Positions 9,090-17,707 of a stretch of DNA of 64,000 nt are shown in pieces. The stretch comes from Verrucomicrobiota bacterium. Lineage in GTDB: Bacteria > Verrucomicrobiota > Verrucomicrobiia > Opitutales > Opitutaceae. The notes under the pieces were generated by a model, which saw nothing but the letters and a program-made list of their open reading frames with translations, made no database searches and was not told the DNA's origin. The stretch lies in contig JAEWKR010000187.1 in assembly GCA_023457715.1 (NCBI GenBank), positions 32,139 to 96,138 of the forward strand, given 5' to 3'. How positions within the stretch are numbered: position 1 is the stretch's first letter; each line of letters opens with the position of its first letter. Made by a program: the position numbers and the translations under genes.

Positions 9090-9986
9090 TCACTCCGCCA
9101 CCGTCACCTCCTGCTGACGGATTTCATCGGGGCGCAGCGGCCGGCGGCGGTGGGTGCGCGGGGCGTCGAGATCCTCCGGCAGGATGTTCGGGAGAATGAG
9201 CCGGCGGGTGGTCGTCTGCCCGCGGCGGGTCTGGTAGTTCAGCAGCTGGGTGGTGACCAGGGCGCGCAGGCGCTTGAATTCCGGATCGTGGTTCAAGGCC
9301 CGGCGGTCGCGGGGACGCGGCAGGCTGACCGGCACGGGTTCACCCAGGGTCGCGCCCGGGCCGGGCGAAAGTGGAATGATGCGATCGGCAAGCAGCAACG
9401 CTTCGTCGACATCGTTGGTGATCAGCACGACGGTCTTTCGGTCGGCCTCCCAGATCCGCTCGATCTCGTCCTGCAGCGTGGCCCGGGTCAGCGCGTCCAG
9501 GGCCGAAAGCGGCTCGTCAAGCAGGAGCACCTGCGGATCCATGGCCAGCGCCCGGGCCACCGACACGCGCTGGCGCATCCCGCCGGACAGCTGACGCGGC
9601 AGCTTGTCCCTCGCCGGCGTAAGATTGACCATCGCGATGTACTTCTCGATGTGCTGGCGCTTTTTCTCGGCCGGGTCGTTCGGGAAGACCTGTTCGACCG
9701 CCAGGGCGACGTTCTCGTACACGGTGAGCCAGGGCAGCAGGCTGTAGTTCTGGAAGACGATCCCCCGGTCCGGCCCCGGCCCGGTGATCTCGACCCCATT
9801 GAGCAGAATCGTGCCCGAGTCCGGCCGCAGCAACCCCGCGATCAACGACAGCAACGTCGTCTTCCCCGACCCCGAATACCCCACGATCGCGACAAATTCC
9901 CCGCGCGCGAGCGTGAGGTTGATGTGCGAGAGGACGGGCGCAGAGCCAAACGACTTGGAGATATTTTCGAGTTTGAGGAAGTTCAT
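9090..9986 (-). CDS. nrtD: Nitrate ABC transporter ATPase (NrtC/NrtD family), second paralogue
   Basis: 298 aa ATPase. Walker A is GYSGSGKTT, the signature is LSGGMRQR, Walker B is VLLLDEP. The switch position reads ITNDVDEA, with Asn where most ABC ATPases have His; the sister ATPase keeps the His. Together the two would form a heterodimer with one altered site. The Asn variant is, as far as I recall, recurrent in this nitrate family. Strong similarity to NrtD in the GPGATLGEP region. A GxxExxY gene on the other strand separates it from the permease gene. Confidence 0.9.
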   Translation of the reverse strand: MNFLKLENISKSFGSAPVLSHINLTLARGEFVAIVGYSGSGKTTLLSLIAGLLRPDSGTILLNGVEITGPGPDRGIVFQNYSLLPWLTVYENVALAVEQVFPNDPAEKKRQHIEKYIAMVNLTPARDKLPRQLSGGMRQRVSVARALAMDPQVLLLDEPLSALDALTRATLQDEIERIWEADRKTVVLITNDVDEALLLADRIIPLSPGPGATLGEPVPVSLPRPRDRRALNHDPEFKRLRALVTTQLLNYQTRRGQTTTRRLILPNILPEDLDAPRTHRRRPLRPDEIRQQEVTVAE

Positions 9987-9995
9987 GGAGTAGTG

Positions 9996-10485
9996 GCCTC
10001 ACGCAAAGGTCGCGAAGGTCGCCAAGGAGGAAAAACGTTGCTCACGGAGACGAGGCAAAGACAATGGCGAGAATGAAAGAAACAAAATTAGACAAGGTGG
10101 TGTTGGACTCGGCCTTCAAAGTCCACACCGCCGTGGGACCTGGGCTGCTGGAATCGGTTTACGAGACGCTGCTGGCCTACGAGCTCAGCACGCACGGGAT
10201 CGAAGTGCAGAGGCAGGTGCCCATTCCAATTCGCTATCGAGGTCTGTGTTTTGAGGAGGGCTTCCGCGCTGATCTTGTCGTGCCCGGGGAGTTGCTCGTT
10301 GAACTCAAGGCGATCGAACGATTGATGCCCGTCCATGCTCGGCAGGTTCTCACTCAGCTCCGAATGAGCGGCCATGGTCTTGGTTTGTTGATCAATTTCG
10401 GTGCTGAACATCTGAAGGACGGTGTTCAGAGAATAGTGAATAGCCGGATTTTCCCTTTGTGACCTTTGCGACCTTTGCGTGAGGC
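9996..10485. mobile_element. Inverted microrepeat element enclosing a GxxExxY gene (candidate)
   Basis: Left arm 9996-10028 reads CTCACGCAAAGGTCGCGAAGG and so on; right arm 10454-10485 is its inverse complement (CCTTTGTGACCTTTGCGACC). Between them is only the GxxExxY ORF, and the right arm includes its stop codon. The element sits between nrtD and nrtB. An arm pair with the same word but no gene is at 44766-44834. No transposase, direct target repeats or terminal inverted repeats of known type are visible, so mobility is inference. Confidence 0.6.
10064..10462 (+). CDS. GxxExxY protein, PD-(D/E)XK nuclease-like
   Basis: 132 aa. The family motif is G27-L-L-E30-S-V-Y33. A likely nuclease-type core is Asp70 (FRADLVV) and Glu80-x-Lys82 (VELKA), which fits the PD-(D/E)XK fold. 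Biochemical function of the family is not established to my knowledge. It is the only plus-strand gene within the nitrate series and is enclosed by inverted microrepeat arms; the stop codon lies in the right arm. A second in-frame ATG at 10073 (fourth residue) is possible. It probably came in with the element rather than serving nitrate uptake. Confidence 0.9.
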   Translation: MARMKETKLDKVVLDSAFKVHTAVGPGLLESVYETLLAYELSTHGIEVQRQVPIPIRYRGLCFEEGFRADLVVPGELLVELKAIERLMPVHARQVLTQLRMSGHGLGLLINFGAEHLKDGVQRIVNSRIFPL

Positions 10486-10534
10486 AAGTTTGAAAGGTGT
10501 GGCCGGACTTCGGGGCCTCGGTCTTGGTAGCCAG

Positions 10535-11320
10535 TCAGGCGGTCTTGAACCTGGCTTCCACGACGCTCATCAACCGGTCGAGGATGAAGCCGACCACGCC
10601 GATGGTGATGATCGAGAGTATGATGTGCTCGTAGACGAGGCTGTTGTACTCCTGCCAGAGGAAGCCGCCGACTCCCGGCCGGCCGGTGAGCATCTCGGCC
10701 GCCACAATCACGAGCCAGGCGATCCCGAGGCTCAGCCGGAAGCCGGTGAACATGTATGGCAGCGTCGCCGGGATCAGGATCCGCGTGAGCATGCTCCAGC
10801 GCGAAAGCTTCAGCACCCGTCCCACATTCAGGTAGTCCTGCGGCACCGCGCGCACCCCGACGGCCGTGTTGAGGACCGTCGGCCACATGGCGCACACCGC
10901 GATGGTGAACAGCGCGCCGTAGGTGCCGGCATCCTTCCCCGCGCTCATGAACAACACCAGCCCGAGCGGCAGCCAGGCCAGCGGTGAGACCGGGCGCAGG
11001 ATCTGGATGATCGGATCGAACGTGCGGGTGAACGCCTTCGACAAACCCAGGCAGAAGCCGATCGGCGTGCCGATGAGGAGTGCCAGCGCGTAGCCTTTCG
11101 CGACCAGCACGAGCGAGTACCAGGTGAAACGCAGGATGCCCTGGTCCATCTCGCCGCGCTTCTCGAACGGCTTGAGAATGTACTCGCGGCTGGCCTGCCA
11201 GGTGCGCAGCGGGGACGGCAGCTCCGTGGCCCAGGTCGCGCTGCACAGGGCCCACGCGGCGACCACGGCGGCGATGCCGAAGAGGGGAAGGATGAGCCAG
11301 TCGAGTTTGAAGCGGTTCAT
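10535..11320 (-). CDS. nrtB: Nitrate ABC transporter permease
   Basis: 261 aa, six hydrophobic segments. The EAA-type loop that contacts the ATPase is in the region DYLNVGRVLKLSRW, followed by ILIPATLPYMFTGF, typical of the NrtB/SsuC/TauC permeases. The C-terminal half contains GVGGFLWQEYNS, found in nitrate permeases. It lies 3 bases after the NrtA stop (11324), which suggests one transcript. It forms the membrane channel for nitrate delivered by NrtA. Confidence 0.92.
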   Translation of the reverse strand: MNRFKLDWLILPLFGIAAVVAAWALCSATWATELPSPLRTWQASREYILKPFEKRGEMDQGILRFTWYSLVLVAKGYALALLIGTPIGFCLGLSKAFTRTFDPIIQILRPVSPLAWLPLGLVLFMSAGKDAGTYGALFTIAVCAMWPTVLNTAVGVRAVPQDYLNVGRVLKLSRWSMLTRILIPATLPYMFTGFRLSLGIAWLVIVAAEMLTGRPGVGGFLWQEYNSLVYEHIILSIITIGVVGFILDRLMSVVEARFKTA

Positions 11321-11323
11321 CGC

Positions 11324-12631
11324 TCAGCCCTTCAGGTTGTGGACCGCGAACGCCTTCGCGTACGCCTCGGGTTGCGCGGGATCGAACGTGATGCCATCGA
11401 AGAGGGTCTCGGGCTCGTCGTTCCGCCCGCCATGGGCGTACCCGATCTCCTTCATCGCCTCCTCGTACAGGTCGGTCCGCATCACCCTTTGGGCGATCCC
11501 TTCGTAATCCGGCGCGCCCGTGACCATCCCCCAGCGGCGGAATTGGGAGAGGAACCACTTCGCGTACTTCGGCTGCGGGTAATTGCAGTTCCGCACGCTG
11601 AACGACATCGGGTGGTCGTCCTGCTTCGTGCGTCCGTCGCCGTAGTCCAGCTTCCCCTGCAGCCGCCCGAGGATCGTCTTCGCCTCGCAGTTGATGTACG
11701 TGGCCTTGGAGACGATGTCGCATTGTTCGGGGCGGTTCTCCAGCTGGTCCAGCCAGACACTGGCTTCGTGCAGCGCCTTGAGGATGGCCTTGACCGTCCG
11801 GGGATTCTTTTCGGCGAACTCCTCGGTGAAGGCGCAGACCTTCTCCGGGTGATCGCGCCACAGATCCTGCGTGGTCACGGCGGTGTACCCGATGTTATCC
11901 TGGATCGAACGCGCTCCCCAGGGTTCGCCGACGCAGAAGCCGTCCATTTTGCCGATCTTCATGTTGGCAACCATCTGTGCCGGCGGCACGACGATGAGGG
12001 TGATGTCCTTGTCGGGATTGATCCCGCCGGCGCCGAGAAAATAGCGGGTCCACATGGCGTGCGTGCCCGGCGGAAAGGTCATGGCGAAGGTGAGCGGTTC
12101 GCCCAGTTTTTTGGCCTGGTCGACGAACGGCTTGAGAGCCTTCGGATCCGCGCCCACCTTCCCCTTCCACTCCGTTTTCAGGGTGATGGCCTGCCCATTG
12201 CGATTCAGCAGCCAGGGAATAACCATCGGTTTCTTGGGGGAGCCCGCCAGCCCCATGGTGGACGCCAGCGGCATGCCGATCAGCATGTGGGTGGCCTGGA
12301 GCGAGCCGGAGGAAAGGTTGTCGCGAATCGCCGCCCAGTTGGCGCCCTTCGTCACCTTGGAACTGATACCATGCTTCTTGAAGAGGCCCTTCTCGTGGGC
12401 GATCACGATGGGCGAACAGTCGGTGAGTGCGATCATGCCGAAGTTCACCTCGGATGTTTCCGGCGCTTCGCTGGCGCTCGCGGCGGTCGCGGCCCAGGTG
12501 CGGGTGCCGAGTGCGGCCCACAGGGCGGCCGCGCCGAACCCGGCGGCGGTTCCGGTGAGGAATTGACGCCGGTCAAGCGGGCGGGAGACGGGCGTGCTAG
12601 GACGGGAGGATTTTGGCTTCGGCGAGTGCAT
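11324..12631 (-). CDS. nrtA: Tat-exported nitrate-binding protein
   Basis: 435 aa. The N-terminus carries a twin-arginine motif (DRRQFLTG) followed by an alanine-rich hydrophobic stretch and a cut near TWA. The mature protein has the NrtA/CmpA fold with NFGMIALTDCSPIVIA, KPMVIPWLLNRNG and GFCVGEPWG. The start is the ATG at 12631; a longer open frame exists but is a shadow of the upstream gene. It overlaps the 3' end of the NasS-like gene by 35 bases. It captures nitrate, and perhaps nitrite or bicarbonate as in relatives, in the periplasm for NrtB. Confidence 0.93.
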   Translation of the reverse strand: MHSPKPKSSRPSTPVSRPLDRRQFLTGTAAGFGAAALWAALGTRTWAATAASASEAPETSEVNFGMIALTDCSPIVIAHEKGLFKKHGISSKVTKGANWAAIRDNLSSGSLQATHMLIGMPLASTMGLAGSPKKPMVIPWLLNRNGQAITLKTEWKGKVGADPKALKPFVDQAKKLGEPLTFAMTFPPGTHAMWTRYFLGAGGINPDKDITLIVVPPAQMVANMKIGKMDGFCVGEPWGARSIQDNIGYTAVTTQDLWRDHPEKVCAFTEEFAEKNPRTVKAILKALHEASVWLDQLENRPEQCDIVSKATYINCEAKTILGRLQGKLDYGDGRTKQDDHPMSFSVRNCNYPQPKYAKWFLSQFRRWGMVTGAPDYEGIAQRVMRTDLYEEAMKEIGYAHGGRNDEPETLFDGITFDPAQPEAYAKAFAVHNLKG

Positions 12632-13661
12632 GGTGGGTGGTGGAAGAGGAAGAGGGGGCGAGGTCCGGGCGGAACAGCCGCGCGGGCAGGGTGCGATCCA
12701 CCGTGGCCGGCAGGAGGCCGGCGCCGATGAGCGCGTCCTGGAGTTCGGCGGCACGGGCCGGATCCGGCAGGTTGATGCCGCCGCGGTGAAACCGGTGGAA
12801 ATCCGGCACGGAGTCCGTTTCGCCGGGGCCGCGCGCGAAGCGGCCCAGCAGCGTCGGCGCAATGGCGGCCGCCGGCACATTGAGATAGCGGGGGGAGGCC
12901 AGCAGCGCGGCGAGCGGCTCGCGGTGCTGCGGCTCGTCGCACCACGCCGCCGCCTCGGTGATCGCGTCGAGCAGCGCGCGATGTTCCGCGGCCCGGCGGA
13001 CCGCGAACGCCGTCCTGACCATCAGCACCTTCTCGATATGGCCCGGCATCTCGACGGCGCTGCACAGCCGCCCCCAGCCGATCCCCTCCTGGCTCGCCAG
13101 CGTGTTCCAGGGCTCGCCGGCGCAGAATCCATCGATGGTTCCCGCGGCCAGGTTGCGAAAGACCTGTGCGGGCGGAACGACGACGATGCGGACGTCGGAC
13201 GCGGCGTCGAGTTGCAGCCCGGCCAGCCATTGCCGGAGGAGCAGGTGATGGGACGAGAAGGGGAATACGACCGCCAGGGTCACCGGCTGGCGCGCTTTCC
13301 GTTGTTTCACGTGGAGCCGCAGGGCCGCGTCGTCGCGGATGCCGGCATCCCACAGCCGGCGCGAAAGCGTCACGGCGTTGCCGTGGTGGTTGAGCACGAG
13401 ACCGGTCGTGACGTCGCACGGCGGGCAGTGGATCCCGAGTTGCGCGGACCAGAGCAGCGGCGCCGGCGCGTGCGCGGCATCGAGCTCCCCGTAGATGATC
13501 TTGTCGCGCACGGTGGCCCAGCCGATCTCCCGCCGGAGTTCCACCTGCAGTCCCCGCGCGGCGAACAGTCCGCGTTCCTCCGCCACCACCAGGGGGGCGG
13601 CGTCGGTGAGGGCCAGGAAGCCAACCCGGAGCGGTTTGGTGGGGGCGGGTGGAAGAGTCAT
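12597..13661 (-). CDS. NrtA-like protein without signal peptide, NasS-type nitrate sensor candidate
   Basis: 354 aa from ATG 13661; an in-frame upstream ATG at 13703 would add 14 residues. The NrtA/CmpA fold is clear: VGFLALTDAAPLVVAEERGLF at the N-terminus, then VVPPAQVFRNLAAG and DGFCAGEPWN. No signal peptide is present, unlike the adjoining NrtA, so it should be cytosolic. In proteobacteria a cytosolic NrtA-like protein, NasS, senses nitrate and holds the antiterminator NasT. No ANTAR-domain nasT is in this window, so partnership is unproven. It is first in the minus-strand series and overlaps nrtA. Confidence 0.82.
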   Translation of the reverse strand: MTLPPAPTKPLRVGFLALTDAAPLVVAEERGLFAARGLQVELRREIGWATVRDKIIYGELDAAHAPAPLLWSAQLGIHCPPCDVTTGLVLNHHGNAVTLSRRLWDAGIRDDAALRLHVKQRKARQPVTLAVVFPFSSHHLLLRQWLAGLQLDAASDVRIVVVPPAQVFRNLAAGTIDGFCAGEPWNTLASQEGIGWGRLCSAVEMPGHIEKVLMVRTAFAVRRAAEHRALLDAITEAAAWCDEPQHREPLAALLASPRYLNVPAAAIAPTLLGRFARGPGETDSVPDFHRFHRGGINLPDPARAAELQDALIGAGLLPATVDRTLPARLFRPDLAPSSSSTTHHALAEAKILPS

Positions 13662-13739
13662 GCGAGGCAGGATTGCCGCCCGATTTAGCCCAGTCCGTGC
13701 CATGCCGCGCAGCTGGCCCGATTACTGCTCTTCAAACAA

Positions 13740-13756
13740 TTCATTGAACAAATGAA
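13740..13756. promoter_or_regulatory. Candidate LysR-type operator in divergent intergenic region
   Basis: Imperfect palindrome TTCATT-N5-AATGAA, close to the T-N11-A pattern of LysR regulators. It lies 13 bases before the lysR ATG and 79 bases before the NasS-like start, so it could serve both promoters. No -35/-10 pair is convincing. Confidence 0.4.
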
Positions 13757-13768
13757 GTGGTCTCATCC

Positions 13769-14701
13769 ATGAAACCCACGCTCGACAGCCGGCAGCTCTA
13801 TGCCTTCGCCGCCCTGGCCCGTCGCGGGAGCTTCACGCTCGCGGCGAAGGACTTGTTTCTGACGCAGTCCGCGGTCAGCCATGCCATCAAGGCGCTCGAG
13901 GACGATCTCGGCTGCCGGCTGCTGGATCGGGTGGGCCGGCGGGTGATGCTGACGCAGGCAGGCGAACAGTTCCTGCGGCACACGGAAAAAATCCTCCGGG
14001 AGATGGAGGCGGCGCGGGCGGGGCTGGATACGCTCGCCAAGTGGGGTCACGGCCGGCTGCGCGTGGGCGCGAGCACGACCGCCTGCCAGCATATCCTGCC
14101 CGCGGTGCTGCGGGAGTTTCGGCAAAGCTATCCCAAGTGTGTGATCCGGATCGAGCCGGGCGATCACGGGCATCAGCTCGAGCTCCTGCGCGGCGGGCAG
14201 ATTGACCTCGCGCTGATGATCGAGCCGCCCACCGCCCACAGCGAGCTGGCCTTCGTGCCCTTGTTTCGGGACGAGCTGCGCTTCGTGGTGGCGCCGCTGC
14301 ATCCCTGGGCCCGCCAGGGCCGGGCGCCGCGCGACGCGATCGAGCATGAGACGCTCGTGCTGTATAATAAAACCAGTTACACCTTCCGGCTGGTCGCGGA
14401 CTACTTTCGCGACGAGAAGGTGGCGCTGAGCAATTTCATCGAGCTCGGCAGCATGGAGGCGATCAAGGAACTGGTGAAGATCGGCATCGGCGCCGGCGTG
14501 CTCGCCCCGTGGATCGCGCGCCAGGAGCTCGAGAACGGCTCTTTGCTTTCGCTACCGCTCGGTGCCCGCACGCTCAGCCGTCACTGGGGCGTCGTGCACC
14601 TGAAGGGCCGGCGGCTGGCGCTGGCGGAGGAAACGTTCGTGGGCCTGTGCGGTTCGGTCTGCGAATCGCTGGGCCTCACCACCCCGAGCGCGGCAGCGTA
14701 A
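13769..14701 (+). CDS. LysR-family transcriptional regulator
   Basis: 310 aa from ATG 13769; a GTG at 13757 would add four residues. The winged helix-turn-helix is at residues ~5-64 (SFTLAAKDLFLTQSAVSHAIKALE), followed by the periplasmic-binding-like effector domain from ~90 (GRLRVGASTTACQHILP). Divergent from the nitrate genes, so it probably controls them; in related systems LysR proteins of the CbbR/CysB/NtcB type respond to nitrogen or carbon signals. The effector is not deducible. Confidence 0.9.
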   Translation: MKPTLDSRQLYAFAALARRGSFTLAAKDLFLTQSAVSHAIKALEDDLGCRLLDRVGRRVMLTQAGEQFLRHTEKILREMEAARAGLDTLAKWGHGRLRVGASTTACQHILPAVLREFRQSYPKCVIRIEPGDHGHQLELLRGGQIDLALMIEPPTAHSELAFVPLFRDELRFVVAPLHPWARQGRAPRDAIEHETLVLYNKTSYTFRLVADYFRDEKVALSNFIELGSMEAIKELVKIGIGAGVLAPWIARQELENGSLLSLPLGARTLSRHWGVVHLKGRRLALAEETFVGLCGSVCESLGLTTPSAAA

Positions 14702-14710
14702 GCGGGATGA

Positions 14711-14803
14711 TAAACGTATGATTTATGATTGGACCGATCCAAGGACCAGATTCGGGCCCTTTGGGCCCGGAAATCGTAAATCATAAATCGTAAATCCTAA
14801 ATC
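14711..14803. repeat. ATTTATG/ATTTACG microrepeat array with inverted partner
   Basis: 14711-14730 contains ATGATTTATGATT and 14771-14803 the inverse in four imperfect copies. It lies between the converging lysR and serine acetyltransferase genes and could act as a bidirectional terminator. Confidence 0.8.
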
Positions 14804-14807
14804 CGCC

Positions 14808-15743
14808 CTATATTTCCCAGTCGTGATCATGCACCGGGGCGTGACGGTGCTCGACCAGCGTTTCTTTTTTCCGGCGCGACCGGACCACGATGTTGTCGCC
14901 CTTGAAGTAGGCCACGGAATCGTCCGGGATCGATTTCAGCAGCCAGACGTTCGACCCGATGATCGAGTGGGCGCCCACGTGGGTGTCGCCCCCGAGGATC
15001 GTCGCATGGGCGTAAATCGTCACATGGTCCCCGATGTTGGGGTGCCGCTTGACGCCCTTGATCGGCCGTCCCTCGTCGTCGACCTCGAAGGATTTCGCGC
15101 CGAGGGTGACGCCCTGGTAGAGTTTGACGTGCGCGCCCACCGTGGCGGTCTCGCCGATGACGACGCCGGTGCCGTGGTCGATGAAAAAATGGGAACCCAG
15201 CCGCGCGCCCGGGTGGATGTCGATGCCGGTGCGTTCGTGGGCGTACTCCGTCAGCATCCGCGGCAGGAGGGGAACCTTCTGGTGGTAGAGCACGTGGGAG
15301 AGTCGCTGCAGCGAGATGGCGAGGACGCACGGGTAGGCGAGGATGATCTCCTCCACGCTCCGGGCCGCCGGGTCCCCCTGGTAGGCCGCTTCGACGTCGG
15401 TCTTGATCGTGCGCCGCACCTCCGGGAACTGGCGCAGGAATTCCTTGGTCTGGCTGTGCGCAGTCTCGCGGGGCGAGGCCTGTTGCGCGAAGCGCAGGCA
15501 TTTTTCGATCTCGGCCGCCAGCCGCTTCTCCACGCGGGCAAGCAGTCCGCTGATATGCCGCGGCAGGTCGGCCTCGGTCAGGCCGCTCTCCTCGAAGTAC
15601 CCCGGGAACAGCAGGTGCATGAAATCGGCCGCCAGCACGTTCACCGATTCCTGGGACGGCAGATTGGGGCCGTCGAGGTGGTTGATTCCGCCGTGGCTGC
15701 GGTAGGAATCGAGCAGGGCCTTTTTGATTTCGTCGAGATGCAT
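14808..15743 (-). CDS. epsC: Serine O-acetyltransferase
   Basis: 311 aa. The N-terminal two fifths are helical and the C-terminal part is a left-handed beta helix from ~190 (GIDIHPGARLG, HFFIDHGTGVVIGE, VKLYQGVTLGA). The His-containing FIDHGTG segment is the family active-site region. It makes O-acetylserine from serine and acetyl-CoA, the first step of cysteine synthesis. It is longer than E. coli CysE and matches the EpsC/SrpH-like group. The next genes are unrelated; no cysK is nearby. Confidence 0.92.
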   Translation of the reverse strand: MHLDEIKKALLDSYRSHGGINHLDGPNLPSQESVNVLAADFMHLLFPGYFEESGLTEADLPRHISGLLARVEKRLAAEIEKCLRFAQQASPRETAHSQTKEFLRQFPEVRRTIKTDVEAAYQGDPAARSVEEIILAYPCVLAISLQRLSHVLYHQKVPLLPRMLTEYAHERTGIDIHPGARLGSHFFIDHGTGVVIGETATVGAHVKLYQGVTLGAKSFEVDDEGRPIKGVKRHPNIGDHVTIYAHATILGGDTHVGAHSIIGSNVWLLKSIPDDSVAYFKGDNIVVRSRRKKETLVEHRHAPVHDHDWEI

Positions 15744-15822
15744 GGCGCGGGTGCCAACGCACGGGTCAATAGATTCCGCCGGCCATCGCGAGCCCTAATC
15801 GTGACAGCGGATTGCGGGCGAG

Positions 15823-15860
15823 CCGCCCGCGGTCCATGGACCTCGGTGGACCGCGGGCGG
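15823..15860. repeat. 14-bp perfect inverted repeat, GC-rich
   Basis: CCGCCCGCGGTCCA and its exact complement TGGACCGCGGGCGG are separated by 10 bases. It is in the 299-base gap between the epsC start (15743) and the PhoH start (16043). No T-tract follows. Apart from this hairpin I see only an unassigned A/T-rich stretch near 16010-16035 that may hold the phoH promoter. Confidence 0.65.
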
Positions 15861-16042
15861 CCCGCCGCCGCGTGCGAAAATTCGGCGTGAATATTCGGCG
15901 GCGCCCATGAGCTGGCGTGCGAATTGCATTCATTTTTCCCGGCACCGGACGATCAAAAAATGTACTAGGACGGAGTCTGCCATCGACAACCTGCCGGACA
16001 GTCGCTCAGACTTGTTCACAAGTTATCCCCCATACTACCCGA

Positions 16043-17596
16043 ATGGAAACCCTGCGCGGGGCCTCGGCCCCAACATCGCGGATCAAGGTATCGGCCAAGG
16101 TGAAGACGTTCGTGTTGGATACGAATGTCCTGCTCCACGACCCTCAGTCGATTTTCAAGTTCGAGGAGAACAACCTGGCTATTCCCGTCGAAGTGCTCGA
16201 GGAGCTCGACGCGATCAAGGCGGAGCAATCCACGGAGCGCGGGCGCAACGCCCGCCGCGTGCACCGCATCCTGCAGCAGCTGCTGCCCGACTCCCGCTCG
16301 ATGCACGAGGGCGTCGAACTCGAGAATGGCGGCACGCTTTCGATCATCATCAATCCGTACCTGGCGGAACCGAACCGGCGTTCGCCCGCGATGGACCGGT
16401 TGCGGGCCATCCTGCCCGACCTTTCCAAGAAGGACAACCGGATCATCGCCGCCGCCCTGTATGTCCAGGAACAATACCCGCCGCCGACGATCCTCGTGAC
16501 CAAGGATGTCAACGTGCAGCTGAAGGCGCGCGCGGTGGGCCTGGAGTCGGAGGACTACCTCAACGACAAGGTCCCCGCGGATGTCGACGAGTCCAGCTAT
16601 CGGGAGATCGGGGTCAACGTGTACGAGCTGCAGCGCTTCTGCTCGGAAGGGGCGTTTCAGCTCCGGGAGTCGACCGCGCGGCCTCTCTTCCTCAACGAGT
16701 ACGTGCTGCTGCGTTCCGACGAGGGCAAGACGATGCCCGCGCGTTACGCCGGCGAGGGCCTGCTGCGGCGGCTGAAGATCCCGGACTTCGTCAAGGCGCC
16801 CGGCGGCGTTCCGATCCGCGCCCGCAACCTCGAGCAGCAGTTCTTCATGGATGCGCTGCTGGACGACAGCATCAATCTCATCACCTGTTTCGGCAAGGCG
16901 GGCACCGGCAAGACGCTGCTGTCCACCGCCTGCGCGCTGTATCAGACCTGTGACGACCAGTCGCGCTACGACGGCGTGTCCATCTCCCGGCCGGTGATCG
17001 CGCTGGGAAAGGACATCGGGTTCCTGCCCGGCACGCTGGAGGAGAAGATGAAGCCGTGGCTGCAGCCCTACCATGACGCCCTGGAGGTGCTGATTCCGTC
17101 GAAACCGCCGAAGGACCCCCAGTTCGCGGCGAAAAAAGTCTCGCAGAAGAAGCAAAAAAAGCGCGACGGGCAGCTGATGGCCGCGCTGGCGGTCGGCGCC
17201 GCCAGCCACAACGGCCACGCTCCCGGAGCCAATGGCAACGGCGGATCGTCCACCCTGGTGAAGCCGTACGAGCGGTTGTTGAAGAGCGGGCTGGTGGAGA
17301 TCGAGGCGCTGGCTTTCATCCGCGGCCGGTCGATCGCGCGCCGCTTTTTCATCCTCGACGAGGCGCAGCAGCTGACCCCGCACGAGGTGAAGACGGTCAT
17401 CACGCGCATCTCCGAAGGTTCGAAGATCGTGCTGATCGGCGACCCCGCCCAGATCGACAATCCCTACGTGGACTCGCGCAGCAACGGGCTCGTCTACTGT
17501 TTCAACCGCATGAAAGGCCAGTCGATCGCCGCGCACGTGAAACTCACCAAGGGCGAACGCTCCCGCCTCGCCGAACTCGCCGCGGATCTGCTCTGA
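16043..17596 (+). CDS. PhoH-family ATPase with N-terminal PIN domain
   Basis: 517 aa from ATG 16043. The N-terminal PIN ribonuclease-like domain covers ~20-170 and begins FVLDTNVLLHDP with acidic EELD and Asp/Asn residues. The C-terminal PhoH ATPase covers ~265-515, with Walker A GKAGTGKT at 284 and DEAQ near 438. A Lys/Gln- and Gly/Asn-rich insert around 370-405 interrupts the ATPase part. The PIN-PhoH (YlaK/PhoH2-like) architecture is known and is thought to couple helicase and RNase activity. The open frame extends 42 codons upstream, but METLRGAS fits the family start better. Confidence 0.9.
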   Translation: METLRGASAPTSRIKVSAKVKTFVLDTNVLLHDPQSIFKFEENNLAIPVEVLEELDAIKAEQSTERGRNARRVHRILQQLLPDSRSMHEGVELENGGTLSIIINPYLAEPNRRSPAMDRLRAILPDLSKKDNRIIAAALYVQEQYPPPTILVTKDVNVQLKARAVGLESEDYLNDKVPADVDESSYREIGVNVYELQRFCSEGAFQLRESTARPLFLNEYVLLRSDEGKTMPARYAGEGLLRRLKIPDFVKAPGGVPIRARNLEQQFFMDALLDDSINLITCFGKAGTGKTLLSTACALYQTCDDQSRYDGVSISRPVIALGKDIGFLPGTLEEKMKPWLQPYHDALEVLIPSKPPKDPQFAAKKVSQKKQKKRDGQLMAALAVGAASHNGHAPGANGNGGSSTLVKPYERLLKSGLVEIEALAFIRGRSIARRFFILDEAQQLTPHEVKTVITRISEGSKIVLIGDPAQIDNPYVDSRSNGLVYCFNRMKGQSIAAHVKLTKGERSRLAELAADLL

Positions 17597-17707
17597 GGCT
17601 GCCCAAGCTGATAGCTGAGAGCTGGGAGTCTAGAGGGGGAAACATCTGACGCGCCCTCGGGCGCCGGGTCCTGCTCTGGACTCTCGTCTATCCGCTGCCG
17701 ACTCGTC

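Noticed and set aside
16005..16040. DnaA-box-like TTATCCCCC upstream of the PhoH gene
   Set aside because: One near-match only, no cluster, no dnaA or dnaN, so no origin evidence.
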